DNA of 64,000 bases. Origin: Climacium dendroides (lineage: Eukaryota; Streptophyta; Bryopsida; Hypnales; Climaciaceae). Numbering within the stretch: the first letter of the stretch is position 1; every line of letters begins with the position of its first letter. Under the pieces are notes generated by a model. It saw only the letters and a list, made by a program, of their open reading frames with translations. It was not told the origin of the DNA and searched no databases. The position numbers and the translations under genes are program-made. Of this stretch, positions 25,601 to 36,185 are shown piece after piece. Location: contig OX467092.1 of the NCBI GenBank assembly GCA_950106755.1, positions 7,564,001 to 7,628,000 of the forward strand. The letters are read 5' to 3'.

Positions 25601-26930
25601 GCTAGACCAGAGGCTTGCATGGCAGAAGGGTACTTTAAGGAAGAATGCCTTGGCTTTGTTACAGAGTATTTGCAAGGATTTGATGTTGTCAAGAGGCGTG
25701 TCTGGGATGTAGAGGAGGAATTTGGTGATGCTGAAGAAGTTCTAGAGGGTGCGGGTCGACAGTTTGTAATGTCTACTGCACTGCGGGACGCAGCACATAA
25801 TTATGTACTGAATAATGTTGCCATTTTGGAGTCACTTGTGAAGTAAGTTGCACTAGCTTGTTCATCTTTTATAATCTAATTAGTAAAACAAAGATATGCA
25901 AGTTCAATGCAATTGGTTGCAGTAGCAAAGATGGAACTAGAATGCAATTGGTTTTAATAATCTTGTGCAACTGAAATGCAACTATCATGCGACTATAATG
26001 CAACTGAAATGCAACTATCATGCGACTATAATGCAACTAAAATGCAACTAAAATGCAACTAAAATGCAACTAATATGCAACAATAGTGACTGTGAGGTGT
26101 CCAAGGATGTCTTAGGTGAGCATTTGCAGTTGTTGCTAATTAGGCTACAACAAATTGTAACAGTGTTAGTTTTAACTTCTTTCATGTACTTGCAGTAAGT
26201 GGAAGGAGGATTGTCAAATGGATTCAAGCACCGCACCACTTGATGTGTAAATAAAAACGGTTGTTCGCAATAGTGACATTGATGCACATAGTCCTGAAGA
26301 TAGAGATAGGATATTATTATCCACAAAACCATCGCAAAAGGCACTTCGATATTCTCGTATGAAAGCTTTTGGAAACCATTTCAGGGTGGATGACGACGCA
26401 TCCAACCAATTGCAAACATACGACTGCGGGGTTGCATCTGTGTTCCAAATTCCAGCTTCTGATCTTCAAGATGTATCAGGGCACTATGTTGGAGTACTAA
26501 AAGATATATTGAAATTAGACTATGGCATGGGTCTCTTAGCACCCCTGTGATACTAATGCGATGTGAATGGGTGAAGAAAACAGACAATCGACGAAATGCA
26601 ACATACATTCGAGATGAGGCTGGTTTTCTTGTAGTAAACTTCCGCCACAAAATGCGTATGATGCTGGATCCTTTCATATTTTCAAGCCAGGCAACCCAAG
26701 TGTTCTTTGCTGATGATGTAAGGAAAGAAGGTTGGAAAGTAGTATTGCATAAAGAAGCTCGTGCTCGACGACAATTTGTAGACACATCAGATGTATTCGT
26801 AAGTACCAATATACAAGCTTCTAGTTTAGCTACTCCAGAGAATGTGCCTCCTCTACCTACTGTTCCATCTTTGGTTGGAGCTATAGAGTTATCTGCAGAG
26901 GATAGTCTCTTAGCATGTGCAAGATATTGA
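22659..26930 (+). pseudogene. CACTA transposase, TNP2 type (decayed, multi-exon)
   Basis: Catalyses excision and insertion of CACTA elements in the nucleus when intact. Blocks in order: a transposase-associated zinc region with CPCCKCQGRRKW (22790-22840); the TNP2 core (about 23270-24380) with ADGVNPFKQTCSSWSTWPVT at 23830 and PWCGSHLGAEHS; a donor GTGAGT at 24483; DUF4218 (24955-25845) with LDVMH, PSGYSS and GPVGTRWMYPVERYMKTLKN; donor GTAAGT near 25845; DUF4216 (26359-26930) with YDCGVASVF and FFADDVRKEGWKVV. In-frame stops at 24373 (TAG) and 25289 (TAA) fit CAG/CAA decay, and a 1-base loss near 26535 shifts the frame in DUF4216. The product is certainly inactive as written. Confidence 0.92.
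24540..24760 (+). repeat. Internal cluster of subterminal-type repeats
   Basis: About ten GTCGCAT/AGTTGTATT words at a 20-base period lie in the intron between the TNP2 and DUF4218 blocks. A second cluster of ATGCAACTA words lies at 25960-26080 in the next intron. These words normally belong to the element ends. Confidence 0.65.
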
Positions 26931-27329
26931 CACCATTTATTTCCAAGAAAATGGTGATTTTTAAGTTTGAAAGTTTCTTTGTATGTTGTATCCTTCATTT
27001 CAAATAGACTTAATGCATTAACGCATGCAATTGTCTGTCCTCTATTAAAGAAAAAGGCGAGTAGAAATGAAGTGAACCTTTAAAAATTATAGATGAATAA
27101 TATCACAGAGGCATACTTATTTGGTCTTATGAAGTGTGCAGCTTGAATGGCTCTAAACCAGCTTCAAATACAAAAATCATAGGTTGCATCTCATAGTGAA
27201 CTCATAGTAAACTTACAATCACAATTGTCTAACAAAGTAAGGATGCAACTACAACTCATATGAAATAAGTACTATAGCATTTTGACTAAGAACTCTAACT
27301 GCCTTTGTTTTGTAATCAAACTATAGTCA

Positions 27330-27936
27330 TTATGTTATTGAATTTTAGTCAAATTGTAGCCAAAGTCTACTTGTTCTGTAGTGGAACCATAGTTGTTTTT
27401 TAGTTGCATTGCAGTCTTCTTCTAGTTGCACTGTAGTCATTTTCTAGTTGTATTGCAATTGTTCTCTAGTTGCATTTCAATCGTTTTTTAGTTGCACTAT
27501 AGTCGATTTTCAGTCATGTTCTAGTTGCATTTGCATCGTTTTTTAGTTGCACTGTAGTCGGGTTCTAGTTGTAGTATAGTTGATTCCTAGTTGCATTTGA
27601 GTCATTTTTGAGTTGCAATGTTGCCATTTTTAGTTGCAGCGTAGTAATTAGTTTGTTTTCTGTAATTGGAGTGACTACATTTTTCCACGCTGGCCTCTAT
27701 TTCGTGGATAGCTGTCTACATGGACAACTGCGATGAATATTGGATGTAGAATACCTCCTGTCTGTTCTTCTGTTACAGTATCGTAACCCTACTCTTCATT
27801 TTCCAACTACTTTGCGACTACAACTACATACACGTCAAATTTGGTGCAAATACAGAGGGCTACAGTCGCAATACAGTTGTATAGGACACATAGTCGCATC
27901 TCAGTCGGTTACAACGGACACGTTTTTCTTCTAGTG
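27330..27936 (+). repeat. 3' subterminal repeat array of the CACTA element
   Basis: Repeated TTTTTAGTTGCACTGTAGTCG-type words, the reverse complement of the TGCAACT words at the left end, run up to the CTTCTAGTG terminus. Copies are less regular than on the left. Confidence 0.8.
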
Positions 27937-28295
27937 AGTCTAGGTGTTTCACATGTTAGGATCGAGATCTTTACTGTGAGCGGAAGATAGTACCATTTGG
28001 TTCTCCAAATTCTTTCTTGTCAAACTAGCAAGAATACGGGACTATAGGAATGAACAAATGCAATATGTGCCGGTAGTATATGTAGAACCTACTTCCATTT
28101 CGTAGAAGTGGAGGGATGGGGGAAACCTTGAAACTATGAGTATCAATGACAAATTGGAGTTAGGGTAGGAATCCATATGCCTCATTAGAACGTCTTCATC
28201 TCAAAGATGGAGAAATTGGCTAGCTATAAATCTTGTTGCCAAACTTGAGGGTAACAAAAATTGCACCCCAAGGATGACTGTGGAGTACACCCTCA

Positions 28296-31200
28296 ATGGT
28301 GACTACTCGATCAAAGTCACATAGCCGCCAATCCTCCACTAGTGGAGAAGGAAGAACTAGTAGAGGTAGAGGGAGACCACCGACACCACCACCAATTGTA
28401 GAACCTCAACCGGTAGAGGAAGAACTTAGAATAGAAGAACCACCGATAGTTGAAGAACCACAAGTAGTAGTAGGAGTTGGAGACAACAACTTCACCCTTG
28501 AAGTGCAAATAGAAGACGGTTTTGATAGGATAGAGGAGGTGGAGCCACCTACCCCCATGGCTGATTTAGATCCGGCAGATGCCATGATGGCACCTCGGGG
28601 ACTACCAATAGTTATGCCCCCTAGCATGGCACCTTGAGCTATGCCTACACATCTCCCGAAATTTTCGGTATTGGCCCACGAAGATCCCTCGGAACACATT
28701 GAGCGGTACATTGAAATACTTGTAACCAATGTGATCCCCAAGGAGACCTATAGATTGGTGTGGTTTTCAACCACGATTGAGGAGCAAGCATATGAGTGGT
28801 ATCGATCACATGCCCCCAACACTTTTGCTACATGGCCGGCATTACAAACGGCCTTTTTACGACAATTTCGGCCCGAAACCGAGTAACAAAGTGCCTTGGT
28901 AGCCCTCACAGGAATGCGCCAAGGTCCCACCGAGGAAATCTCGGAGTACATTCGCCATTTTAACACGGTAATCACCCGGTTTGTAGGAAACCACCTCACC
29001 GATGAAACCATTAGGTTTTACTTCATCCAAGGATTCAACCAACAAACCATAATGCGGGAGATCTTGAACACAAGTCCTTGAACGCTAGATGAGGCCCAAG
29101 TAGCGGCCCGGCACGTGGAGCAGATCGAGAAAGAAAACGCTAGGATGTGGAACCGGACCGTAGCACCGGTGCTGGCGTTTATCCCCGCCCATTATGTGCC
29201 ATCCACATCAGTGGCACCTTCTCATGGACATCCATACCCTCTCATTCCAAGTCATCCGGCACCCTTAGATTCTAGGCCATCGGCTCCTCCACTTCCATGG
29301 CAATTGCAATCGGAAACATCCCAGTTAGCGGAATTAGAGGCCAAATTTCAAAAGGCCAATGATGATCTCAAAGGAGACGTCATGAGGTCAATCAAAGGCC
29401 TTGAAGATCAAATTGCCATGGCCATTGGTGCAAAATCAGCCCATGCGCCACCCCCTCTAAATGAGACCGGGAACTTCCCCACCAACATTTGATGTCGAAA
29501 TTGCAATCAATATGGTCATAGTGACCAATTTTGCCCCCTTCTAAGGAACCATGGGCCATACATACCTCCCCAACCTCGTCCACATCCACCTATCCAACCG
29601 GGAGGTGGTCAATCCCAACCAAAAGGCATCCCATGCCCTACTTGTGGCCGGGTGCATCCTCTCGATCCCGGAATTTGTTGGGTAGAGACCGGCGTAGTTT
29701 GTGGGGAATGCGGACGCAACCACCCCACCGAAAAGTGTAGGAGGCCTAAAAAAGGGTTTGGAATGGATGCAAGTACTACCAAACAACCCCCCTTGAACTT
29801 GTTTTACAATGGAGCACCTTAAGGAGCTCAAGGATACTACATGAGTCCACAACCCGGGCAATGGTATCCTCAGTATGGGGTACCACCAATTGCATCACAA
29901 CCGGTAACACAACCCCCATATCTCCCACCGGTACAACCGGTGGCACCACCACTACATCCATTGCAACCGGTTTATACATCTCCATCTCCAATACCACGAC
30001 CTCCTATTTATCCTCCTCCGGGAATTTCGCAAGATGCTCGAAATGAGGAAGTAGTTTATCCCGAAGGTGTCCCACTACCGGGTCATACACCTTCTTCTAA
30101 CTCGAGTGCTACCACAACCCAAACTACCCATCTCATTATTCATGAGGATGAGGATCACACCAAGGCATCCACTAGCCAAAGGGCTATGGAACATAGGGTG
30201 GCGGTTATGACACGCCAACAACATCGAGATAATCCTCTTATAGGGCCAATCCCCAAGGAGGGTAGTAGTTCGGATGAGGAACCTGATATCCAAGCCACAA
30301 GGGAGTTTTTGAAAAATCATACTCATAAGAACCTTGGTGAGCCCCCATTGAATGATCCAACCATAGAGGATGTGCCTCTCGATGAACATTTGAGTGATGA
30401 AGAAGAAAACCTCAACCGGTTTGTAGAGAATATGGACATTGACAACCAACATGATGTGGTGTCAAAAGACCCTTCTTCCCGAGTTTTCAACATGGCGGAG
30501 AAATATGACTTATGGACCGACCTAAACAACCTCCGTGCTAATATTTCTATAGCCCAACTTATCCAAGTGGCTCCTTCTTTGAGAAAGGAGTTCAAAGAGG
30601 GAGCTACAATACCTCACAAGTCTCGAAAGATTATGGTGACCACTAGGATATATTCTAGTACCTTGATGGATGATGGGGCATTAGAAATTGATGTGTCTAT
30701 CTTAGACAAGGTCATCCCAAGAACCTTGATAGATGGAGGAAGTGACATCAACATCATGCCACTTTCAACCATGGAAGCCTTAGGATTAAAGGTCACCGGT
30801 CCATCACCTTATGTGGTGAATGTGGCCGATCAATGCCCCGTCACCCCTCTTGGTCAAATTGTGAATTGTCAAGTAGAGGCCGGGGGTGAGATTTATACTT
30901 TGACATTTCATGTGTTGAAGTTGATGACAAACAAGACCGCCTACCCTCTTCTTTTAGGCCGTGATTGGTTGAGGAGGGCAAATGCTTCCGAACAATGGTC
31001 CATTGGCAAATCCACCCTAGCATTTGGTCCAATGGATAATCGGACCGAGATCACCATTGGATCCCACAATACCCCTATAAATTCACCGGATAGGACAAAA
31101 CGTAAAGTTGCAGTAGACCCTTGCGTTGAGAATGTAGGAGTCTTGCACCCTACATTGATTCTAGTGAAGGATCCCATCGATTTAGGGCCGATAAAAAATT

Positions 31201-31811
31201 TAGACCCTGGCCTTTATGATTGGGAGGATGATGGAGAATTCACCGCATGGCTTCGGGAACATCCCGAGGATCTTGAGACCCCAAGGACCCAAATGGTCAA
31301 TTGTACTACTACCACAAGTGTGGTGGATGAGCCACCGGATCCCTATCCTAGTTTCGAGACATTCTTAGATACCATGGAATATGAGGTTATGTATAACCTT
31401 GAGCTAGATGGTATACAACCCCACGGTTTGGAGGGACTATTGGATGAAGACAATATTCTCCCACCACCCCTTCATATCCAGAAAGCCTCCATAAATTTAG
31501 AGGAGGGGAATGACCTTCTCCATTATTCCATGGTACCTTGTAATTGGTCTCATGGAACCAAAAGACCGGCCATAACCCTAGATAATGAGCACCATTATTG
31601 AGATGTGGTCGTAGATGGCAAAGAGTGTCAACCTATTAGGATGGACACTAAATTAACACCGGTAGAGGTAGCTAGCATGAGAATAGCTCAAAAATCTCAA
31701 GATGCTTTTGCATGGTCCTACAAGCACAACAAAGGCATCTCACCCAACGTAGTCCAACCACCTATACCATGTTATAAGATTATGGATGATTATCCAAATG
31801 ATCCATTCTAA
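28296..31811 (+). pseudogene. Gag-protease of the LTR retrotransposon
   Basis: One frame from ATG 28296 with six internal stops: TGA 28635, TAA 28884, TGA 29079, TGA 29490, TAA 29820 and TGA 31599. Gag shows the Retrotrans_gag-like region (WFSTTIEEQAYEWYRS to 28886, then GFNQQTIMREIL). A CCHC zinc knuckle at 29493-29534 (CRNCNQYGHSDQFC) is followed by a second Cys-rich stretch. The retropepsin region has LIDGGSDINIMP (30726) and PLLLGRDWL (30945); its active site reads DGGS rather than DTGS or DSG. The frame ends after DAFAWSYKHNKGI, the linker that normally leads into reverse transcriptase. Every internal stop is one C-to-T step from CGA or CAA. Gag would form the particle and protease would cleave it; neither can be made intact from this copy. 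Confidence 0.9.
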
Positions 31812-31974
31812 TGGCCATGTTGAATAGGACTTAGTTTCCCTTTTCCACAACTTGCAACCAAGCAAGTTCTGTTGTGTATGACCGTGTAGGCCCAACGGAA
31901 AGGCATATTACCTACGTGCTTCGAGACTCTAGGTCCGTAGCATTCTCACAAATGTCCCGCAGATGGTCGACATC
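31812..31974 (+). other. Tail of the retrotransposon before the 3' LTR
   Basis: Only 163 bases separate the truncated pol linker from the 3' LTR, so the entire RT-RNase H-integrase region is deleted. I see no clear purine-rich tract directly before 31975. Confidence 0.6.
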
Positions 31975-33541
31975 TGTGAACCACCATACTAGTTCACTTT
32001 TAATATAATAGAAAATAATTAAAATATATATATGAGTTTTAGATTCAAAAGTGTTAGTATCCTAAATTAAACTATAACCATTAGTTAGAAGACTTTTGGT
32101 ACATAGGACAAGAAACTAGATCAAAATTTCAACCCAAAAATATTTAAAAAGATAAAAAATACAAAAAGGAATTAAAAACAAGGATTAGAAGTTGAAAATG
32201 GACCTAAATATAAATCAAAAACCAACAAAAAAGAAGAAATATGAAAAGCACAAAAGAAGTTATCAAACTTAAAACTACTATGAGAAAACTAACCTAGTGG
32301 TAGAAACTTCAATTTAGGCAATTAGTAATGATTTAATGAAATTTCAATAAATTAGCTTGGATGAAAGTGATTTAGGATGTTAATTAGTTAGTTAGTTGGT
32401 TTTAGGGTTAGGAGTCTTTTATCCTCTCTCTTCTCTCTTGTGGTGCTTGTTTTTTGGCTCTCTTGTGTGTTGAGTGTGTATGTCTTTTGGGGGAGAAAAC
32501 AATGAGTGCAAGAGGTTGATTGAGGATCTTAGGGTAATTAGTCGAGTAAGTTTTCACCTTGGGAGGAAAAATGGGTGAAAAGAGGAGTGGTGTAAGGTTA
32601 GATGGGAAATTGGAAGAAAAAACATGAAGGAGAGTTAAGGTTTCGGAGCCTTGCACCAAACTGCCATCTTTGAAGAGCTACCAAGGCCGGACAGTAGCTT
32701 TGATGGGGCTGAAAATTGTAGGGGAGGGGCGCATTCAAGTTAGCTTTCCATGAAGACAATTTTCATACAATTTGAAGCAAATTTCAAGAAATGGCGGCCG
32801 TTTTTATGAGGAGAGGTCTACTGCCGCGGCGAATGGACAACACCGACTTTGGCGAGACACTTTGGACGATTGAAGAACGGTATGGAGCTGAATTTTGGGG
32901 ATGACAAGGAGAATCAAGTTAGCTTTCCAAAAAGTCAAAACTCAAGCCAATTGGAGATGGTGTGAAGAAATGGCGGCCGTTTTTGTGAGGAGAGGTCTAC
33001 TGCCGCGGCGAATGGACAACACCGACTTTGGCGAGGCACTTTGGACGATTGAAGAATGGGATGGAGCTGAATTTTGGGGAGGACAAGGATGATCAAGTTG
33101 GCTTTCCAAAAAGTTAAAATTCAAGCCAATTGGAGATAGTGTGAAGAAATGGTGACTGTTTTTGTGAAGGCTAGTCTGCTACCTCTAGAAAGGGGAACAA
33201 TTGGAGGTTTGGATGGGTTTTTTCCTTCTCAATTGTGGTTAAACAATTGCAATTTTAATTGCACATTGCTATAAAACTTGTGATGAACCAAGTGTATGTG
33301 GAGTGAATGGGTGCATGTGATGCTATGGGAGAGTGAGTGCTGGAATTTTCACTTAAACCTTACTTAGAGTCACATTGAGTGTCCTAATGGTAATTTTTAG
33401 GGCAAAATCACATACTAAAGTTAATCTACTAAATTGAGGATGAATGACCATTGCTTGGAAGGCTAGGTAGTTAGGGGTCCATACCCTCCACACGGACCAA
33501 TTTTGTGGATGGATTTTGCTTCATAGTGAAATCCACTCATA
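31975..33541 (+). repeat. 3' LTR
   Basis: Same length as the 5' LTR (1567 bp). Visible differences include ATACTAG for ATATTGG near the start, ACT for ATT in the second 178-bp unit, CCACACGG for CTTCACGG, and CACTCATA for CACTCACA at the end. The changed last dinucleotide (TA for CA) would impair re-integration of this end. Confidence 0.95.
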
Positions 33542-33546
33542 CTCTG

Positions 33547-34110
33547 CCCACACGCACTAATTCAATACTGGACCGGATAAACTCAGCATCCGGGTACACC
33601 TTGTATCCACTTACACTCACTTTCCAGCCTGGACTTCCAAAACACAGACAAGTGTCAAGTACACACAACTATGATTTGTTTCAATCACGCCAAGAGCGAA
33701 CTCCCAGGTACTCATGAATATAAGAAAATAAGATAAAGATGCACACCGGGACCAATGAAGTCCCGGATTTAAATACTAAACTACTCCCTCAAAATCCTAA
33801 CCTAAAAGTAACCTACCAACTAATCAGGGCCAAACACGTTTCATTCCCTTACTATTTTCTAGCCTTGTTGACTTTCACTCAAACTCCCACTACTTCCGCT
33901 AAAAGTGGATCTCAGATCCTATAATTACGGACCCGGTCATTTTCCAACTGCTAGTGGCTGTGTCACTCAAAAAGTAAACTTCCTAATTATGTACAGCTAT
34001 CCCAAAACTTTAGATTTTCACCACCCTATCCTCAGAAATTTACCCTAAGTAACTTCCTAAGTTCTTAACTTCTTCGCGGCCTGCTTCTTTCCGTTTCCAG
34101 TCTTCTATCC
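33547..34110. other. Non-coding 3' flank of gag-like gene 4
   Basis: Continues the outer element after the nested retrotransposon. No gene seen. Confidence 0.5.
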
Positions 34111-36185
34111 CTAGCGTACCTTACCCCGAGTAGCAAGCTTCTTCTTCTTGGATGCTGCAGCCTTAGTTGCCCGAGTCTCTGCCAGTGCTTGATCCGGGTT
34201 AGAATACGGCTCTGAGTCTTCCTCAGTACCAGATTCTTCATCCTTGTCCTCTTCTTCTTCTTCTTCTTCCTCCTCGTCATCGGCCTCTAGAATCGGCCTC
34301 CTCTTCTGTGATGACATAATTTGAGGCTTCTTCTTCTGCGTGGTTGGTGTGGGCGGAACATTGGCCCTAGCACTCTGAGGAGTGGTTTCCTCAATCGTTC
34401 TACCCTTCCTAGATCCTTGCCCTTGTGATCCGGTCTTCCTTTCTTCCATTGACCCAGTTTCGCTTCCCAAAGCTAAGTTGAGTGGGGTGGAAGGAAATAC
34501 CTTTTCTGTCTTTGCAGGAGGAGTTGGAGAAACTGGAGATAACTCACTTAGGTCGATAAACTTGTTGCTCAGCCCTGGTTTGGGCACGTTCTTCTTCTCG
34601 GATGGTTCCGGTCTAGATCTCGTCTTTTCTTCAGCTACGGCCTTCACCTCCTCTGATGGTTCCTTCGCCTTACTTGCTGTCTCCACTTCTTCGGTCTTCT
34701 CTTCCTCAACAGCCTCTACCGCTCGCGCTGCATTGAGAGCAACGTCTGTTACTTCCTTCAATAGGGAAGTCATTTCTCCCTTAGGCTCCGACCGGATGGA
34801 AGAGCTTGCCACATCCTCTACCTTGTCCTTCGCCTGAACTTCTTCTGCGGTGACAGGAGGGGGTGTTGGTGCGAGTTCCGGTCCCATTTCCGGTTCTTGC
34901 TCCCGCTCTCTTCATTCTTCTACCTCCTTCATCACCTTGCGCAGTGGCTCCACTATTGCCTCCATCTTGCGGTGGTAGGACACTAGCGCCATCATCAGAT
35001 TGGCTGGAATTTGTTTTCCGGTCTCCATCACCTTCTCGTCAAACAACATTGTTTTGTTGATAACTTCGCCCGGATTGCCGATGAACTCCCGGATCGCCTG
35101 AAGATTCTTTGCAGCTGTTTTGGAGAACTTCTTCTGCTGGTCCAGTTCTTCTCTCTCCTTTTCCAACTCCTTCGTTAGCTGGTCCACCTTACGCGTAGCT
35201 TCGCTCAGTTCTTTCTTCACCGCCTCTTTCATCTTCCGGTCCAGTTGGGAAACGAGCTACTGTGGTTGACTAATCTTCAACAGTTGGCATAGTTCTTGAA
35301 TGGTCTCCTGGTTCTTCCCGTACTGGACTCGGAACTCACTGAGTTCCTTCACAATTCAACCTAGGGGATCCTAGTTCTAGCCCGGATCGACTCCCTTACT
35401 ACCCTCTCCTATTTCTGAGTCTTTATCCTTTCGGTCCTGCCTCCTCCACTGTGACTTAGCTTCTCGACCGGTATAGTATCCGCCTCTGAATCTTCCTCTT
35501 CCTGCCTGGCTTCCTCATCCAAGTCTTCTATCTCGAATTCTGACATGGCTTTGGCCGTATCGTATGAATCTAACTCTCTATTTGTAAGCCAGCCATGTGC
35601 TTGATACAAGTGGTAGAGAAAAGGGGTTATAGGGGAAGGCTTAGACTTCTCTATACCTCCTACCAATCTCTTGATCTGATCTCTCATTACTACGCCCCAA
35701 TCTACTTTCCGGTCACCCAACAGTGCACCGAAAATAGTGTTCGCTAGGGTGACCGTAATCCTGTTTGGCCGCTCTAGACTAAGGATGGCTGCTAGATACT
35801 TCATTAAACGTTTCTCCCTACCATTTATACATTCTACCACAGGAAAACCATCCTTCTTCGTTGGGGGATTCTGGAACTTACCTACATAGAAGCAATCCGT
35901 CCGGGAAGCCGGTCCCTTGTCCATCTTCTTAAAATCGTACGTCTCCCTCCACAGTGCTGGAGTCCAGTCTTTGGGCCGGCTCCTCGACGTCCCCTTCCAC
36001 TTCCTTAATGGCGCGCCGATTACCTCCCTCACAATCTCCTCGTCTTTCAAATTCCAAGGCCGGGCTAGAAACCCCTCACACCCCATCTGCCGGAGGTCTT
36101 CTTCTAGCTCCGCTTTCTCTTGTGGATCAGCTGGTACCACCGGCTTCAACATGCGCAAGGATACAGCTACCTCTTCTCTCACCAT
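34111..36185 (-). pseudogene. Gag-like element protein 4
   Basis: Starts at 36185 (MVREEVAVSLRMLKPVVPAD). The first block, to 35409, has LEEDLRQMGCEGFLARPWNL, WRETYDFKKMDKGPASR, ITVTLANTIFGALLGDRKVD and SPITPFLYHLYQAHGWLTNR. After a frame change come a coiled coil and PGEVINKTMLFDEKV (35232-34912). One TGA (34912) precedes an acidic and Ser/Pro-rich tail with a run of glutamates (34887-34111). The same architecture as genes 1-3 but clearly diverged in sequence, so the outer element holds two non-identical relatives facing each other. No enzyme motif seen. Confidence 0.72.

Larger units (their letters stand above)
19170..27936 (+). mobile_element. CACTA (En/Spm) DNA transposon
   Basis: Termini are CACTAGAAGAAAAAGC at the left and GTTTTTCTTCTAGTG at the right, a 14-bp inverted repeat. 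The 3-bp duplication AGT lies at 19167-19169 and 27937-27939. Length is 8767 bp. The left subterminal zone is a dense array of GCAACT words and the right one holds AGTTGCA/TAGTCG words in the opposite sense. Inside are a decayed TNP2-type transposase with DUF4218 and DUF4216 regions, a 26-bp minisatellite and a coiled-coil gene fragment. It sits in the leader of the LTR retrotransposon. Confidence 0.96.
8554..33541 (+). mobile_element. LTR retrotransposon with gag-protease only, carrying two nested elements
   Basis: Two direct LTRs, each 1567 bp (8554-10120 and 31975-33541), start TGTGAAC and end CACTCACA or CACTCATA. The 5-bp duplication CTCTG lies at 8549-8553 and 33542-33546. A primer-site-like TGG follows the left LTR. 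The only coding region is gag-protease (28296-31811), which stops where the reverse transcriptase would begin, so RT, RNase H and integrase are missing. This matches the non-autonomous TR-GAG type known from plants. The two LTRs differ at only about nine positions that I can see (over 99% identity), nearly all transitions, so the insertion is recent. About 16 kb of its 25 kb is nested DNA. It inserted into the outer gag-like element. Confidence 0.93.

Noticed and set aside
28296..31811. Alternative genetic code in which TAA/TAG (and perhaps TGA) are sense codons
   Set aside because: All three stop codons interrupt frames, mostly at Arg or Gln positions, and frameshifts accompany them. Normal terminal stops are used (for example TAA at 55135). 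Decay by deamination explains the pattern better.
34111..34837. Plus-strand Ser/Thr-rich protein opposite gag-like gene 4
   Set aside because: It is the antisense shadow of the Glu/Lys-rich tail of the minus-strand gag-like frame.
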